Assembly: GCA_025455245.1 (NCBI GenBank)
Contig: JALOMX010000187.1
Location: 1 to 5,183 of the forward strand
DNA: 5,183 bases
Source of the DNA: Chitinophagaceae bacterium
GTDB lineage: Bacteria > Bacteroidota > Bacteroidia > Chitinophagales > Chitinophagaceae
Direction: 5' to 3'
Shown here: positions 1 to 5,183 of the stretch, one piece after another
How positions within the stretch are numbered: position 1 is the first letter of the stretch
Layout of the letters: each line of letters starts with the position of its first letter
Translations under genes and position numbers: made by a program
Notes under the pieces: generated by a model
Database searches by the model: none
What the model was told of the DNA's origin: nothing
Seen by the model: the letters and a program-made list of their open reading frames with translations, nothing else

Positions 1-768
1 CACCTTTTGATTGAAAATAAGAAAGGCACGCAATAAAGATGTTTCAGACCAATGCAGGAATGATTGTAAAGCATCGGGCTGGTAATCATAGGGAAGATAA
101 ATATCGTGAATATGAACAATTACACCTTTTTTTAAACGGGGCAGCACCTCAAGAAAAAGGTAGTTTACATCGCCCCCGGTTTTAACTGTATGAGAAGAGT
201 CAATAAACAGCAGGTCATTTTCCCCGAGGTTTGTAAATACATCAAGTGCAACTGTTTGTACAGGCCTTATAATAAGTTCAATTTCTGACAAAGCCTTTAA
301 ACTTTCAGAGGGGTAGGGCTCAATTGAAACTATTTTTGCCATTTGCCCTGTTTCAACAGCATTCATTTCAGCCGCTTTCAACATACAAAAAGTTGAAACC
401 CCACTACCTACCTCAACTATTTTAGAGGGTTTAAAATACCTGATAAAACTATGAAGAGCTTGAGCTTCAATGTATCCATAACCGGGTCCAAAATGATTAG
501 AAACAGCTTCTTTGTAAAATTTATTTCCCTGAAACTCCTTTTGATATGGCATACAAATGGATTGCATATAGGAAGCCTGCTCATCAAGGTTTACTGATAC
601 TCCGGGTAGTACCGATTTTTTGGCCCAAATTTCCCTTGTCCTTTTTAATTCAAGAATATCCGGGAGTGGAGAATAATAATGTACAGGTAGAACATGGATT
701 CCAAGTTTTGTTCCAAGCTTGTGGAGGCCAAGAAGGGCCCGTTTGATGATATTTCTATTATTTGACAT
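1..768 (-). CDS. Class I SAM-dependent methyltransferase, C-terminus cut by window edge
   Basis: Reading the minus strand from the ATG at 768-766 gives 256 codons with no stop, open at base 1. The product is a Rossmann-fold methyltransferase that should move a methyl group from S-adenosylmethionine to an unknown acceptor. Seen: residues 1-95 form a helical lead-in. Motif I, VEVGSGVST, is at 118-126. A strand ending in an acidic residue (IVSIEP, E150) should bind the ribose. LLFIDSSHT (187-194, Asp190) is followed by GGDVNYLFLEVLPRLKKG and the strand VIVHIHDI (216-223). This last block is typical of Methyltransf_24-like enzymes found in surface-polysaccharide clusters, and D190, H221 and D222 could contribute to a metal or active site (inference). 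There is no signal peptide, so it should be cytoplasmic. No clear Shine-Dalgarno precedes the ATG, as is usual in Bacteroidota. It faces away from the glycosyltransferase at 1343. The fold call is strong; the substrate is unknown. Confidence 0.9.
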   Translation of the reverse strand, partial: MSNNRNIIKRALLGLHKLGTKLGIHVLPVHYYSPLPDILELKRTREIWAKKSVLPGVSVNLDEQASYMQSICMPYQKEFQGNKFYKEAVSNHFGPGYGYIEAQALHSFIRYFKPSKIVEVGSGVSTFCMLKAAEMNAVETGQMAKIVSIEPYPSESLKALSEIELIIRPVQTVALDVFTNLGENDLLFIDSSHTVKTGGDVNYLFLEVLPRLKKGVIVHIHDIYLPYDYQPDALQSFLHWSETSLLRAFLIFNQKV

Positions 769-904
769 TAATTTCAGATAATTTCAATTTTATTGAAAAC
801 CCTAATTATGCTGTATTTTGAAATCCGCCTTGTTTTAAGGAATGATTATGATAACCTTGCAAAAATTGGGTATTTTCTTTAAAACAGGAATAGTTTTTCA
901 AGAA

Positions 905-924
905 TATCCAATTATTGTTGGATA
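905..924. repeat. Short perfect inverted repeat (7-bp arms)
   Basis: TATCCAA at 905-911 and TTGGATA at 918-924 are exact reverse complements around a 6-base centre. The element lies in the divergent intergenic region, about 140 bases upstream of the methyltransferase start. It could be an operator half-site pair or a small hairpin. It has no T-run and is too weak for an intrinsic terminator. In sequence this AT-rich, such repeats also arise by chance, so the function is open. Confidence 0.35.
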
Positions 925-1013
925 AAACCCTTAAAAATGATTTTTTACCCAACAAGTATGGTTGTTGCTGCAATTTCTTTGGCTTATGTAGAGCAAAAAT
1001 GTTTTTTAGGAGT

Positions 1014-1044
1014 AAGTTTGAGGTTTAATTCCTTTTTCAAACTT
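1014..1044 (+). repeat. Inverted repeat (8-bp arms) followed by a short T-run
   Basis: AAGTTTGA at 1014-1021 pairs perfectly with TCAAACTT at 1037-1044. Inside the 15-base loop, GG at 1022-1023 could also pair with CC at 1031-1032. The T-run spans 1043-1047 and overlaps the end of the right arm, so on the plus strand it resembles a weak terminator. The stem is AT-rich and no plus-strand gene ends just upstream, so a terminator role is doubtful. The left arm overlaps the -7-like octamer TAAGTTTG (1013-1020), which leaves a regulatory role possible. Confidence 0.3.
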
Positions 1045-1181
1045 TTTCATTTTTAGCTCATTTTAGCATTGTTTTGAATTATTTATCAAGCCATTACTCC
1101 TCTTCACTTTAAAAATCAACCTGGTTCTTAGTACCATAAACCTTATTTAAAAGCTACAAATACAAAGAATATCCTGCAATT

Positions 1182-1346
1182 TTGCCAAAACTTACTAATC
1201 ATTCCATTATTTTGAATGATAATTCGGATGCTAATGATGCCCTCCGCAGTTTTTCGGTTGAGCAAGACAGGAAATATCTATTTTTTAAGGAAGAACCCTT
1301 AAATGATTGGTATCCCGGTGGTGGCATTGGTATTTCCTTTTTATGA
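1182..1346 (+). CDS. Possible small ORF or gene remnant overlapping the glycosyltransferase start
   Basis: This frame is open from 1140, after a stop at 1137-1139, to the TGA at 1344-1346. It has no ATG; the first usable start is TTG at 1182, giving 54 residues. The end contains KYLFFKEEPLNDWYPGGG, which reads like real protein. Its stop overlaps the glycosyltransferase ATG in an ATGA arrangement, a common sign of translational coupling in operons. I do not recognise the product. It could be the tail of a decayed upstream gene, a small coupled leader peptide, or chance. The rare start codon and lack of a ribosome binding site argue against a normal gene. Confidence 0.22.
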   Translation: MPKLTNHSIILNDNSDANDALRSFSVEQDRKYLFFKEEPLNDWYPGGGIGISFL

Positions 1347-2344
1347 AAAATGACAAATTGAACATATTACTTGTTTTGCCGAGTTATGCGGTGCGTTGGG
1401 GTGGTCCTGCCCATGTGGTGCATGATATTTGTACCGCCCTCGCAAAGCAATTCAGATTTACATTGCTTACCACAAGTAATCATCAGGATGATGAAATATT
1501 ACCCTTGCCTGAGGGTGTTGAATACATTTCATTTATTACCCAAAAGCCTCTGTCCAATCTTTGGAAATCATTTTCAACTGAGTTGGACGATTGGCTTGAG
1601 CAGAATATCCGCAGGTTCCAGTTAGTGCATATCCACGAAATGTGGCATTATTCCCAATTTGCTGCAACGCGAAAAGCGCTTAAGTATGGCATTCCTTACC
1701 TGGTAAGCCCGCATGGCGAACTAGCTGAATGGATGATTAATCATAAACCCCTGCGTAAAATGATTTTTGGGGCAATTTTTCAGAAAAAAATGTTGTTGAA
1801 TGCCAGCCTGGTTCATGCATTAACCATCCATGAAAAGCAATCGATAGAGCAATTTAGCGGACAAAAATCAAAAATTTCTATTATTCCAAATGGGCTGAAT
1901 GCGAGCAGGTTTATGAATGGCGTAGAGCGCCCGCATCCCAAAAAATATGTTCTTTTTTTGGGTCGAATACAAAAGGTGAAGGGTTGTAAAGAATTATTGC
2001 AAGGCTATTCCCAATGGGAGGGTAGGCATGAATATGATTTGGTTTTTGTAGGGCCTTATGAGGATAAGGGCTATATGGGAAACCTTCAAAAATGGATAAT
2101 TGCTAATAATCTATCATCAAAAGTTCATTTTAAAGGTCTTGTCACGGGTCAACTTAAGCAAGCTTTTCTCCATTATGCTTCCCTTTTTGTGCTTCCTTCC
2201 TTTTCTGAAGGGTTCCCGGTTTCTGTACTTGAAGCCATGCAGGCAGGCTGCCCCCTGATTATTTCGGAAAACACAAGGATTAATGACTTAATGAAAGAAA
2301 ATGGCGCTGCAATGGACGGCTCACGAAGCCGCGCTGGTATTTGA
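1343..2344 (+). CDS. GT4-type glycosyltransferase, C-terminally truncated
   Basis: This is a cytoplasmic GT-B-fold glycosyltransferase that should transfer a sugar from a nucleotide-sugar donor during lipopolysaccharide, capsule or exopolysaccharide synthesis; donor and acceptor cannot be read from sequence. Numbering is from the ATG at 1343 (333 residues). The N-terminal Rossmann half starts with KLNILLVLPSYAVRWGGPAH, whose glycine loop lies at 18-22. VHIHEMWHY is at 95-103 and VSPHGEL at 121-127. The donor-binding half has VLFLGRIQKVKG (203-214) and PSFSEGFPVSVLEAMQAG (285-302), which includes the E-x7-E motif (E289, E297). Relatives run to roughly 370-400 residues. Here the family pattern ends near residue 325, and the last 8-10 residues (GSRSRAGI) are out-of-frame reading of the next gene. 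I chose ATG 1343 over the in-frame TTG at 1307 because the 12 extra residues (MVSRWWHWYFLF) are not family-like. The lost C-terminal helices normally pack back on the first domain, so this product is probably non-functional as assembled. Confidence 0.9.
   Translation: MKNDKLNILLVLPSYAVRWGGPAHVVHDICTALAKQFRFTLLTTSNHQDDEILPLPEGVEYISFITQKPLSNLWKSFSTELDDWLEQNIRRFQLVHIHEMWHYSQFAATRKALKYGIPYLVSPHGELAEWMINHKPLRKMIFGAIFQKKMLLNASLVHALTIHEKQSIEQFSGQKSKISIIPNGLNASRFMNGVERPHPKKYVLFLGRIQKVKGCKELLQGYSQWEGRHEYDLVFVGPYEDKGYMGNLQKWIIANNLSSKVHFKGLVTGQLKQAFLHYASLFVLPSFSEGFPVSVLEAMQAGCPLIISENTRINDLMKENGAAMDGSRSRAGI
2295..2330. other. Breakpoint joining two truncated genes
   Basis: The glycosyltransferase (frame of 1343) is still family-like at ISENTRINDLMKENG, which ends near 2305. 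The GH97 frame, shifted by one base, is open only after the TGA at 2292-2294 and is already family-like by HEAALVF (from 2322). Composition differs strongly across the join: a hand count gives 20 G+C of 60 at 2101-2160 and 39 of 60 at 2761-2820. Codons change from A/T-ending to G/C-ending. I see no insertion sequence, target-site duplication or attachment site here. An assembly chimera or a real deletion or recombination event would both look like this. Confidence 0.8.
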
Positions 2345-3923
2345 AAATAATGAGGGGCAGGCCATAGAAATGATCTTCCGGCTCTTTGACGAAGGGCTGG
2401 CCTTCCGGTTTGTCTTTCCGGGGGCACCAGGAGATAGTGCAAGCATACTTTCGGAGGAAACGGGATTCACGGTATCGCCGGAGGCTGAAGGATGGATGTC
2501 GCCTTATCAGCCAGCTACCACCTGGGGCGACCCTGGTTACGAAGCCTTGTATCTTCCTGTGAAAGCCGGCGATGAAGCACCACCCCAAAAGGGATGGGCC
2601 TTTCCCCTGTTGCTGCACGACAAAGGGCATTGGATCTTCATTTCAGAAGCAGGGCTTGATGAAACCTATTGCGGAACCCATGTCAATGCCAGCAAGGTGC
2701 GCGGACTGTACACCATTGCCCTGCCGGAGGCCGATGAACGCAATGGCGAAGGGAAGGTGGAGCCGGCCGCCGGACTGCCCTGGCAGTTGCCCTGGCGATT
2801 CGTACTCGTCAATACTTCGCTGCCCGATCTGGTGAGCTCCTCCATGGTGTATCACCTGGCACAACCTTCACGCATAAAAGATCCATCGTGGATCAAGCCC
2901 GGTCGCGTTTCCTGGGAGTGGTGGTCGAGCACCGGTGGGCGCACCGTAAAGGCGCTGAAACAATTTGTAGACCTGGCGGCGGATATGGGTTGGGAATATT
3001 CGCTGGTGGATGCAGGATGGGATCGCATGCCCGATGGTACCATCGAAGAGGTGGTGCGTTATGCCCGGTCAAAGCAGGTAGGATTGCTGTTGTGGTACAA
3101 TTCCGGCGGGCGCAAAGATGGTTCTTTTGATGAAAAGATTTTCCTGCTGGCGAATGATGCCACCAGGGATGCTGAACTGGCGCGCATAGCCGCCATGGGC
3201 ATCAAGGGTATCAAGGTAGACTTCTTTGCCACCGACAAGCAGCTGGGCATAGACCTTTACCTGAAAATACTGCGGGATGCGGCAAGGCACAAGTTGGTGG
3301 TGAACTTTCACGGGTGCACCCTTCCTCGTGGCTGGACCAGAACCTGGCCTAACCTGCTTACTATGGAGGCTGTGAAGGGCGCAGAAGCTTACCGCTTTGC
3401 AAAGGATTATCCTGATCAGGCTGCTGCCTACAATACCATTGCGGCTGTCATCCGCGGCGTTGCAGGGCCGGCAGATTATACCCCGGCCACCTTTTCCAAC
3501 CAGCGGTATGCGCGAAAGACAACCAATGCCCACGAGATGGCGCTGACGGTGGTGTACGAAACAGGCCTGCTGCACCTGGCAGACAAGCCCGACAGCTACC
3601 GTGCCCTTCCGCAAGACGCGATCGCTTTTTTGAAGCAGGTGCCGGTGGTTTGGGATGAAACAAGGGTGCTGGAAGCCATACCAGGTTCGTTGTTTGTAGT
3701 GGCCCGCCGGCAGGGCGAACGTTGGTATGTGGCGGGTATCAATGGCCGCAATGAACCGCAAGAAGTGAACCTCAAGCTGCCAGCACTCCTGGAACGCCCG
3801 GTGCTTTTTTCGGACAAGAACGACTTCCGGGATATTCAAATAAAAAGTATGGAAGGACAGGTACAGGAACTGAAAGTGACGCTCCAGGCCTATGGCGGTT
3901 TTATGCTGTATCAGCCAGGGTAG
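2301..3923 (+). CDS. GH97 glycoside hydrolase, retaining type, probable alpha-galactosidase, N-terminally truncated
   Basis: GH97 enzymes are calcium-dependent, mainly Bacteroidota glycosidases, exported to the periplasm or surface, that release alpha-linked glucose or galactose. Numbering is from ATG 2301 (540 residues). Residues 8-185 are the back part of the N-terminal beta-sandwich (MIFRLFDEGLAFRF at 24-37, WIFISEAGLDE at 111-121). The (beta/alpha)8 catalytic barrel spans about 200-440, with PGRVSWEWWS at 200-209, LVDAGWD at 235-241, GIKVDFF at 303-309 and NFHGCTLPRGWTRTWPN at 335-351. The GH97 C-terminal beta domain lies at about 445-538 (VVWDETRVLE, WYVAGING). D307 should be the nucleophile and E356 (LLTMEAVKG) the acid/base. 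Their 49-residue spacing equals D415/E464 of Bacteroides BtGH97b as I remember it, which points to the retaining branch. That offset also implies that about 108 residues, signal peptide included, are missing. The ATG at 2301 is therefore probably accidental. The gene ends 52 bases before the GH78 start and is likely in the same operon. The family call is strong; galactose as substrate is an inference. Confidence 0.92.
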   Translation: MALQWTAHEAALVFENNEGQAIEMIFRLFDEGLAFRFVFPGAPGDSASILSEETGFTVSPEAEGWMSPYQPATTWGDPGYEALYLPVKAGDEAPPQKGWAFPLLLHDKGHWIFISEAGLDETYCGTHVNASKVRGLYTIALPEADERNGEGKVEPAAGLPWQLPWRFVLVNTSLPDLVSSSMVYHLAQPSRIKDPSWIKPGRVSWEWWSSTGGRTVKALKQFVDLAADMGWEYSLVDAGWDRMPDGTIEEVVRYARSKQVGLLLWYNSGGRKDGSFDEKIFLLANDATRDAELARIAAMGIKGIKVDFFATDKQLGIDLYLKILRDAARHKLVVNFHGCTLPRGWTRTWPNLLTMEAVKGAEAYRFAKDYPDQAAAYNTIAAVIRGVAGPADYTPATFSNQRYARKTTNAHEMALTVVYETGLLHLADKPDSYRALPQDAIAFLKQVPVVWDETRVLEAIPGSLFVVARRQGERWYVAGINGRNEPQEVNLKLPALLERPVLFSDKNDFRDIQIKSMEGQVQELKVTLQAYGGFMLYQPG

Positions 3924-3975
3924 ACCTTATTTAGTACAACCTTTTTCCATGGCATCAAAGTTTGTTAAGAGACGT

Positions 3976-5183
3976 ATGAAAAGAAATCTGCTGTTCATCT
4001 TCTTGCTGACATGCTCCCTGAAAAACTTCGGGGAGGATGCAGCATCCCTTACTATAGTTGGACTCACCACAGACAGTCATATAAATCCATTGGGAATTGA
4101 CCATGCACAACCCCGCTTTGGTTGGAAGATGCATGCAGGCGGATACAATCAGGAACAAACAGCCTACCAGGTTATTGTTGCTTCTGCGGAAGAGAAGCTT
4201 CATATTAACGCAGCTGATATCTGGAATTCAGGCAGGGTGAACAGTGGCCAGTCCACATTTGTCCCTTTCAAAGGAAAAGCCCTGCAGAGTTCCCGCAAGT
4301 ACTTCTGGAAGGTCAGAGTGTGGGATAAAAACGGAAATCCTTCGGCATGGAGCAAAACGGCTCATTTCGTAACCGGGATTCTGAATGCTTCGGAATGGAA
4401 GGCCTCCTGGACTGGTGCCTGGTTTCCGGATGAATATGTGCCCGCCTGGCAATACGGCAACTGGATCGGCACCGGCAAGGAGAACTTGGGGGAAGCATAT
4501 TATCGCAAGTCATTTCGCATTGAGGATCCGGCCAGCATTGAAAAGGCCCTGTTGCGGGTGCACAGCGGCAATAAATCTTACATATACATCAATGGCAGAC
4601 GCATCAAGGAATGCGCTCATTGGGTTGGCATGTATGAGGTGGATGTGGACTTTCGCCTGAAGGCAGGAAAAAATGTGTTGGCCATCCATGCCCGCGACCG
4701 TGATGGCAACCGGCCGGATATAACGGCCAGCCTGATGTTACAGTTCAAAGACGGAACAGTGCGGTTTCTGGTTTCTGACAGCTCCTGGAAAGCGCGGGCG
4801 GCCAATGCACCTAATGAATGGGCGCAGACATTTTACTATGATGGCAACTGGGATTCTGCTAAAGGGGGCGACTCAACCCGCCGCAGCCAGCGCCGGCCCG
4901 AATTCGGCCCCAAAGGCATTCAACTGCGCAAGGAATTCAGTTTGGCGGGCAAACCCCGGAATGCCTATGTGCATGTTACGGGACTGGGCAGTTATCAGTT
5001 GTTTATCAATGGAAGAAAAGTGAGTGATGATCTTCTTACACCGGGATGGACAGAATTCAACAGGAGGGTGGAGTACCAAACCTATGACGTTGGCTCATAT
5101 CTGACCACCGGTAAAAATACCATTGGTATCATGCTGGGTAATGCCTGGTGGCAGTTTCATTACAATAACTTCAAGGCAACCGG
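3976..5183 (+). CDS. GH78 alpha-L-rhamnosidase precursor, N-terminal part (runs off the window)
   Basis: The enzyme should remove terminal alpha-L-rhamnose from polysaccharides such as pectin side chains or from glycosides, after export. Numbering is from ATG 3976; 402 codons are visible without a stop. Residues 1-23 (MKRNLLFIFLLTCSL) form a signal peptide. The residue before Cys13 is Thr, so it is a poor lipobox. A fibronectin-III-like domain (about 27-135) has the family signatures NPLGID (37-42), QTAYQVIVAS (61-70), WNSGRV (83-88) and YFWKVRVWDKNG (109-120). A beta-sandwich module follows at about 170-285 (YYRKSF, IYINGRRI, GKNVLAIHARD). A second, at about 315-400, matches Bac_rhamnosid_N (VTGLGSYQLFINGRKV, TPGWTEF, NTIGIMLGNAWW). 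The catalytic (alpha/alpha)6 barrel lies beyond the edge. An in-frame ATG at 3949 would add nine residues; 3976 gives the more normal signal-peptide start, with AAGAGA three bases upstream, which is too close to be a good ribosome binding site. It follows GH97 by 52 bases with no terminator. Confidence 0.93.
   Translation, partial: MKRNLLFIFLLTCSLKNFGEDAASLTIVGLTTDSHINPLGIDHAQPRFGWKMHAGGYNQEQTAYQVIVASAEEKLHINAADIWNSGRVNSGQSTFVPFKGKALQSSRKYFWKVRVWDKNGNPSAWSKTAHFVTGILNASEWKASWTGAWFPDEYVPAWQYGNWIGTGKENLGEAYYRKSFRIEDPASIEKALLRVHSGNKSYIYINGRRIKECAHWVGMYEVDVDFRLKAGKNVLAIHARDRDGNRPDITASLMLQFKDGTVRFLVSDSSWKARAANAPNEWAQTFYYDGNWDSAKGGDSTRRSQRRPEFGPKGIQLRKEFSLAGKPRNAYVHVTGLGSYQLFINGRKVSDDLLTPGWTEFNRRVEYQTYDVGSYLTTGKNTIGIMLGNAWWQFHYNNFKAT

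Larger units (their letters stand above)
769..1342. other. AT-rich intergenic region between divergent genes
   Basis: About 570 very AT-rich bases separate the methyltransferase start from the glycosyltransferase start, so promoters for both directions should lie here. I see no convincing long gene and no RNA gene. The stretch holds three short inverted repeats, at 905-924, 1014-1044 and 1198-1220, and one open frame without an ATG near its right end (1182-1346). The octamer TAAGTTTG at 1013-1020 matches the Bacteroidota -7 consensus TAnnTTTG on the plus strand. However, no TTTG lies 19-21 bases upstream (the nearest is at 978-981), so I do not call it a promoter. On the minus strand I found no match to this element upstream of the methyltransferase. 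Confidence 0.6.

Noticed and set aside
546..746. Plus-strand open frame of 66 codons
   Set aside because: It lies wholly inside the minus-strand methyltransferase, whose translation has recognisable family motifs. The plus-strand product has none.
1198..1220. Inverted repeat ATCATTC / GAATGAT as a terminator or operator
   Set aside because: The stem is AT-rich with only 7 bp, has no T-run after it, and may lie inside a short open frame. It is reported only as part of the repeat cluster.
926..1308. Near-identical direct copies of an acccttaaa-atgatt string at about 926-941 and 1295-1308
   Set aside because: The copies are short, differ by an indel, and consist mostly of A/T. I see no boundary or duplicated gene associated with them.
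1307..1342. TTG at 1307 as the glycosyltransferase start
   Set aside because: It would add MVSRWWHWYFLF before a typical GT4 N-terminus. The ATG at 1343 gives the usual short lead (MKNDK) into the first beta strand.
2301..2344. Overlapping GT4 and GH97 frames as a natural translationally coupled or fused gene pair
   Set aside because: Both proteins are incomplete at exactly this point and composition changes here, so overlap by coupling does not explain it. A breakpoint does.
3069..3839. Long open frame (256 codons) on the minus strand inside the GH97 gene
   Set aside because: The plus strand here encodes a clear GH97 catalytic domain. The antisense product has no recognisable domain and is what high-GC codon bias often produces opposite a real gene.

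Overview
This looks like DNA from Bacteroidota (Bacteroidetes). Start codons lack clear Shine-Dalgarno sequences, and the proteins are a GH97 glycosidase, a GH78 rhamnosidase and a surface-polysaccharide-type glycosyltransferase with a methyltransferase. The assignment rests on family content and style, not on a marker gene, and the two halves of the window may not come from the same genome.

Left part (1-2300, AT-rich): glycan biosynthesis. A class I SAM-dependent methyltransferase lies on the minus strand and runs off the left edge. An AT-rich stretch of about 570 bases follows. It contains small inverted repeats and one doubtful short reading frame. Next is a plus-strand GT4-type glycosyltransferase with its nucleotide-sugar-binding motifs intact, but its C-terminal end is missing.

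Breakpoint (about 2295-2330): the glycosyltransferase reading frame stops being recognisable and, in another frame, a GH97 glycoside hydrolase begins in the middle of its N-terminal domain. Base composition and codon use change at the same place. One gene has lost its tail and the other its head, so the join is either an assembly chimera or a real rearrangement. It is not a normal gene boundary.

Right part (2320-5183, GC-richer): glycan breakdown. GH97 carries the catalytic Asp and Glu expected of the retaining, alpha-galactosidase-like branch. After 52 bases comes a GH78 alpha-L-rhamnosidase precursor with a signal peptide, cut by the right edge before its catalytic domain. Together they look like part of a polysaccharide-utilisation locus acting on a plant or algal glycan with alpha-galactosyl and alpha-rhamnosyl residues. 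No SusC/SusD pair or regulator is visible to confirm this.

I found no RNA gene, insertion sequence, CRISPR array or convincing new system. The most important observation is the join near 2300.
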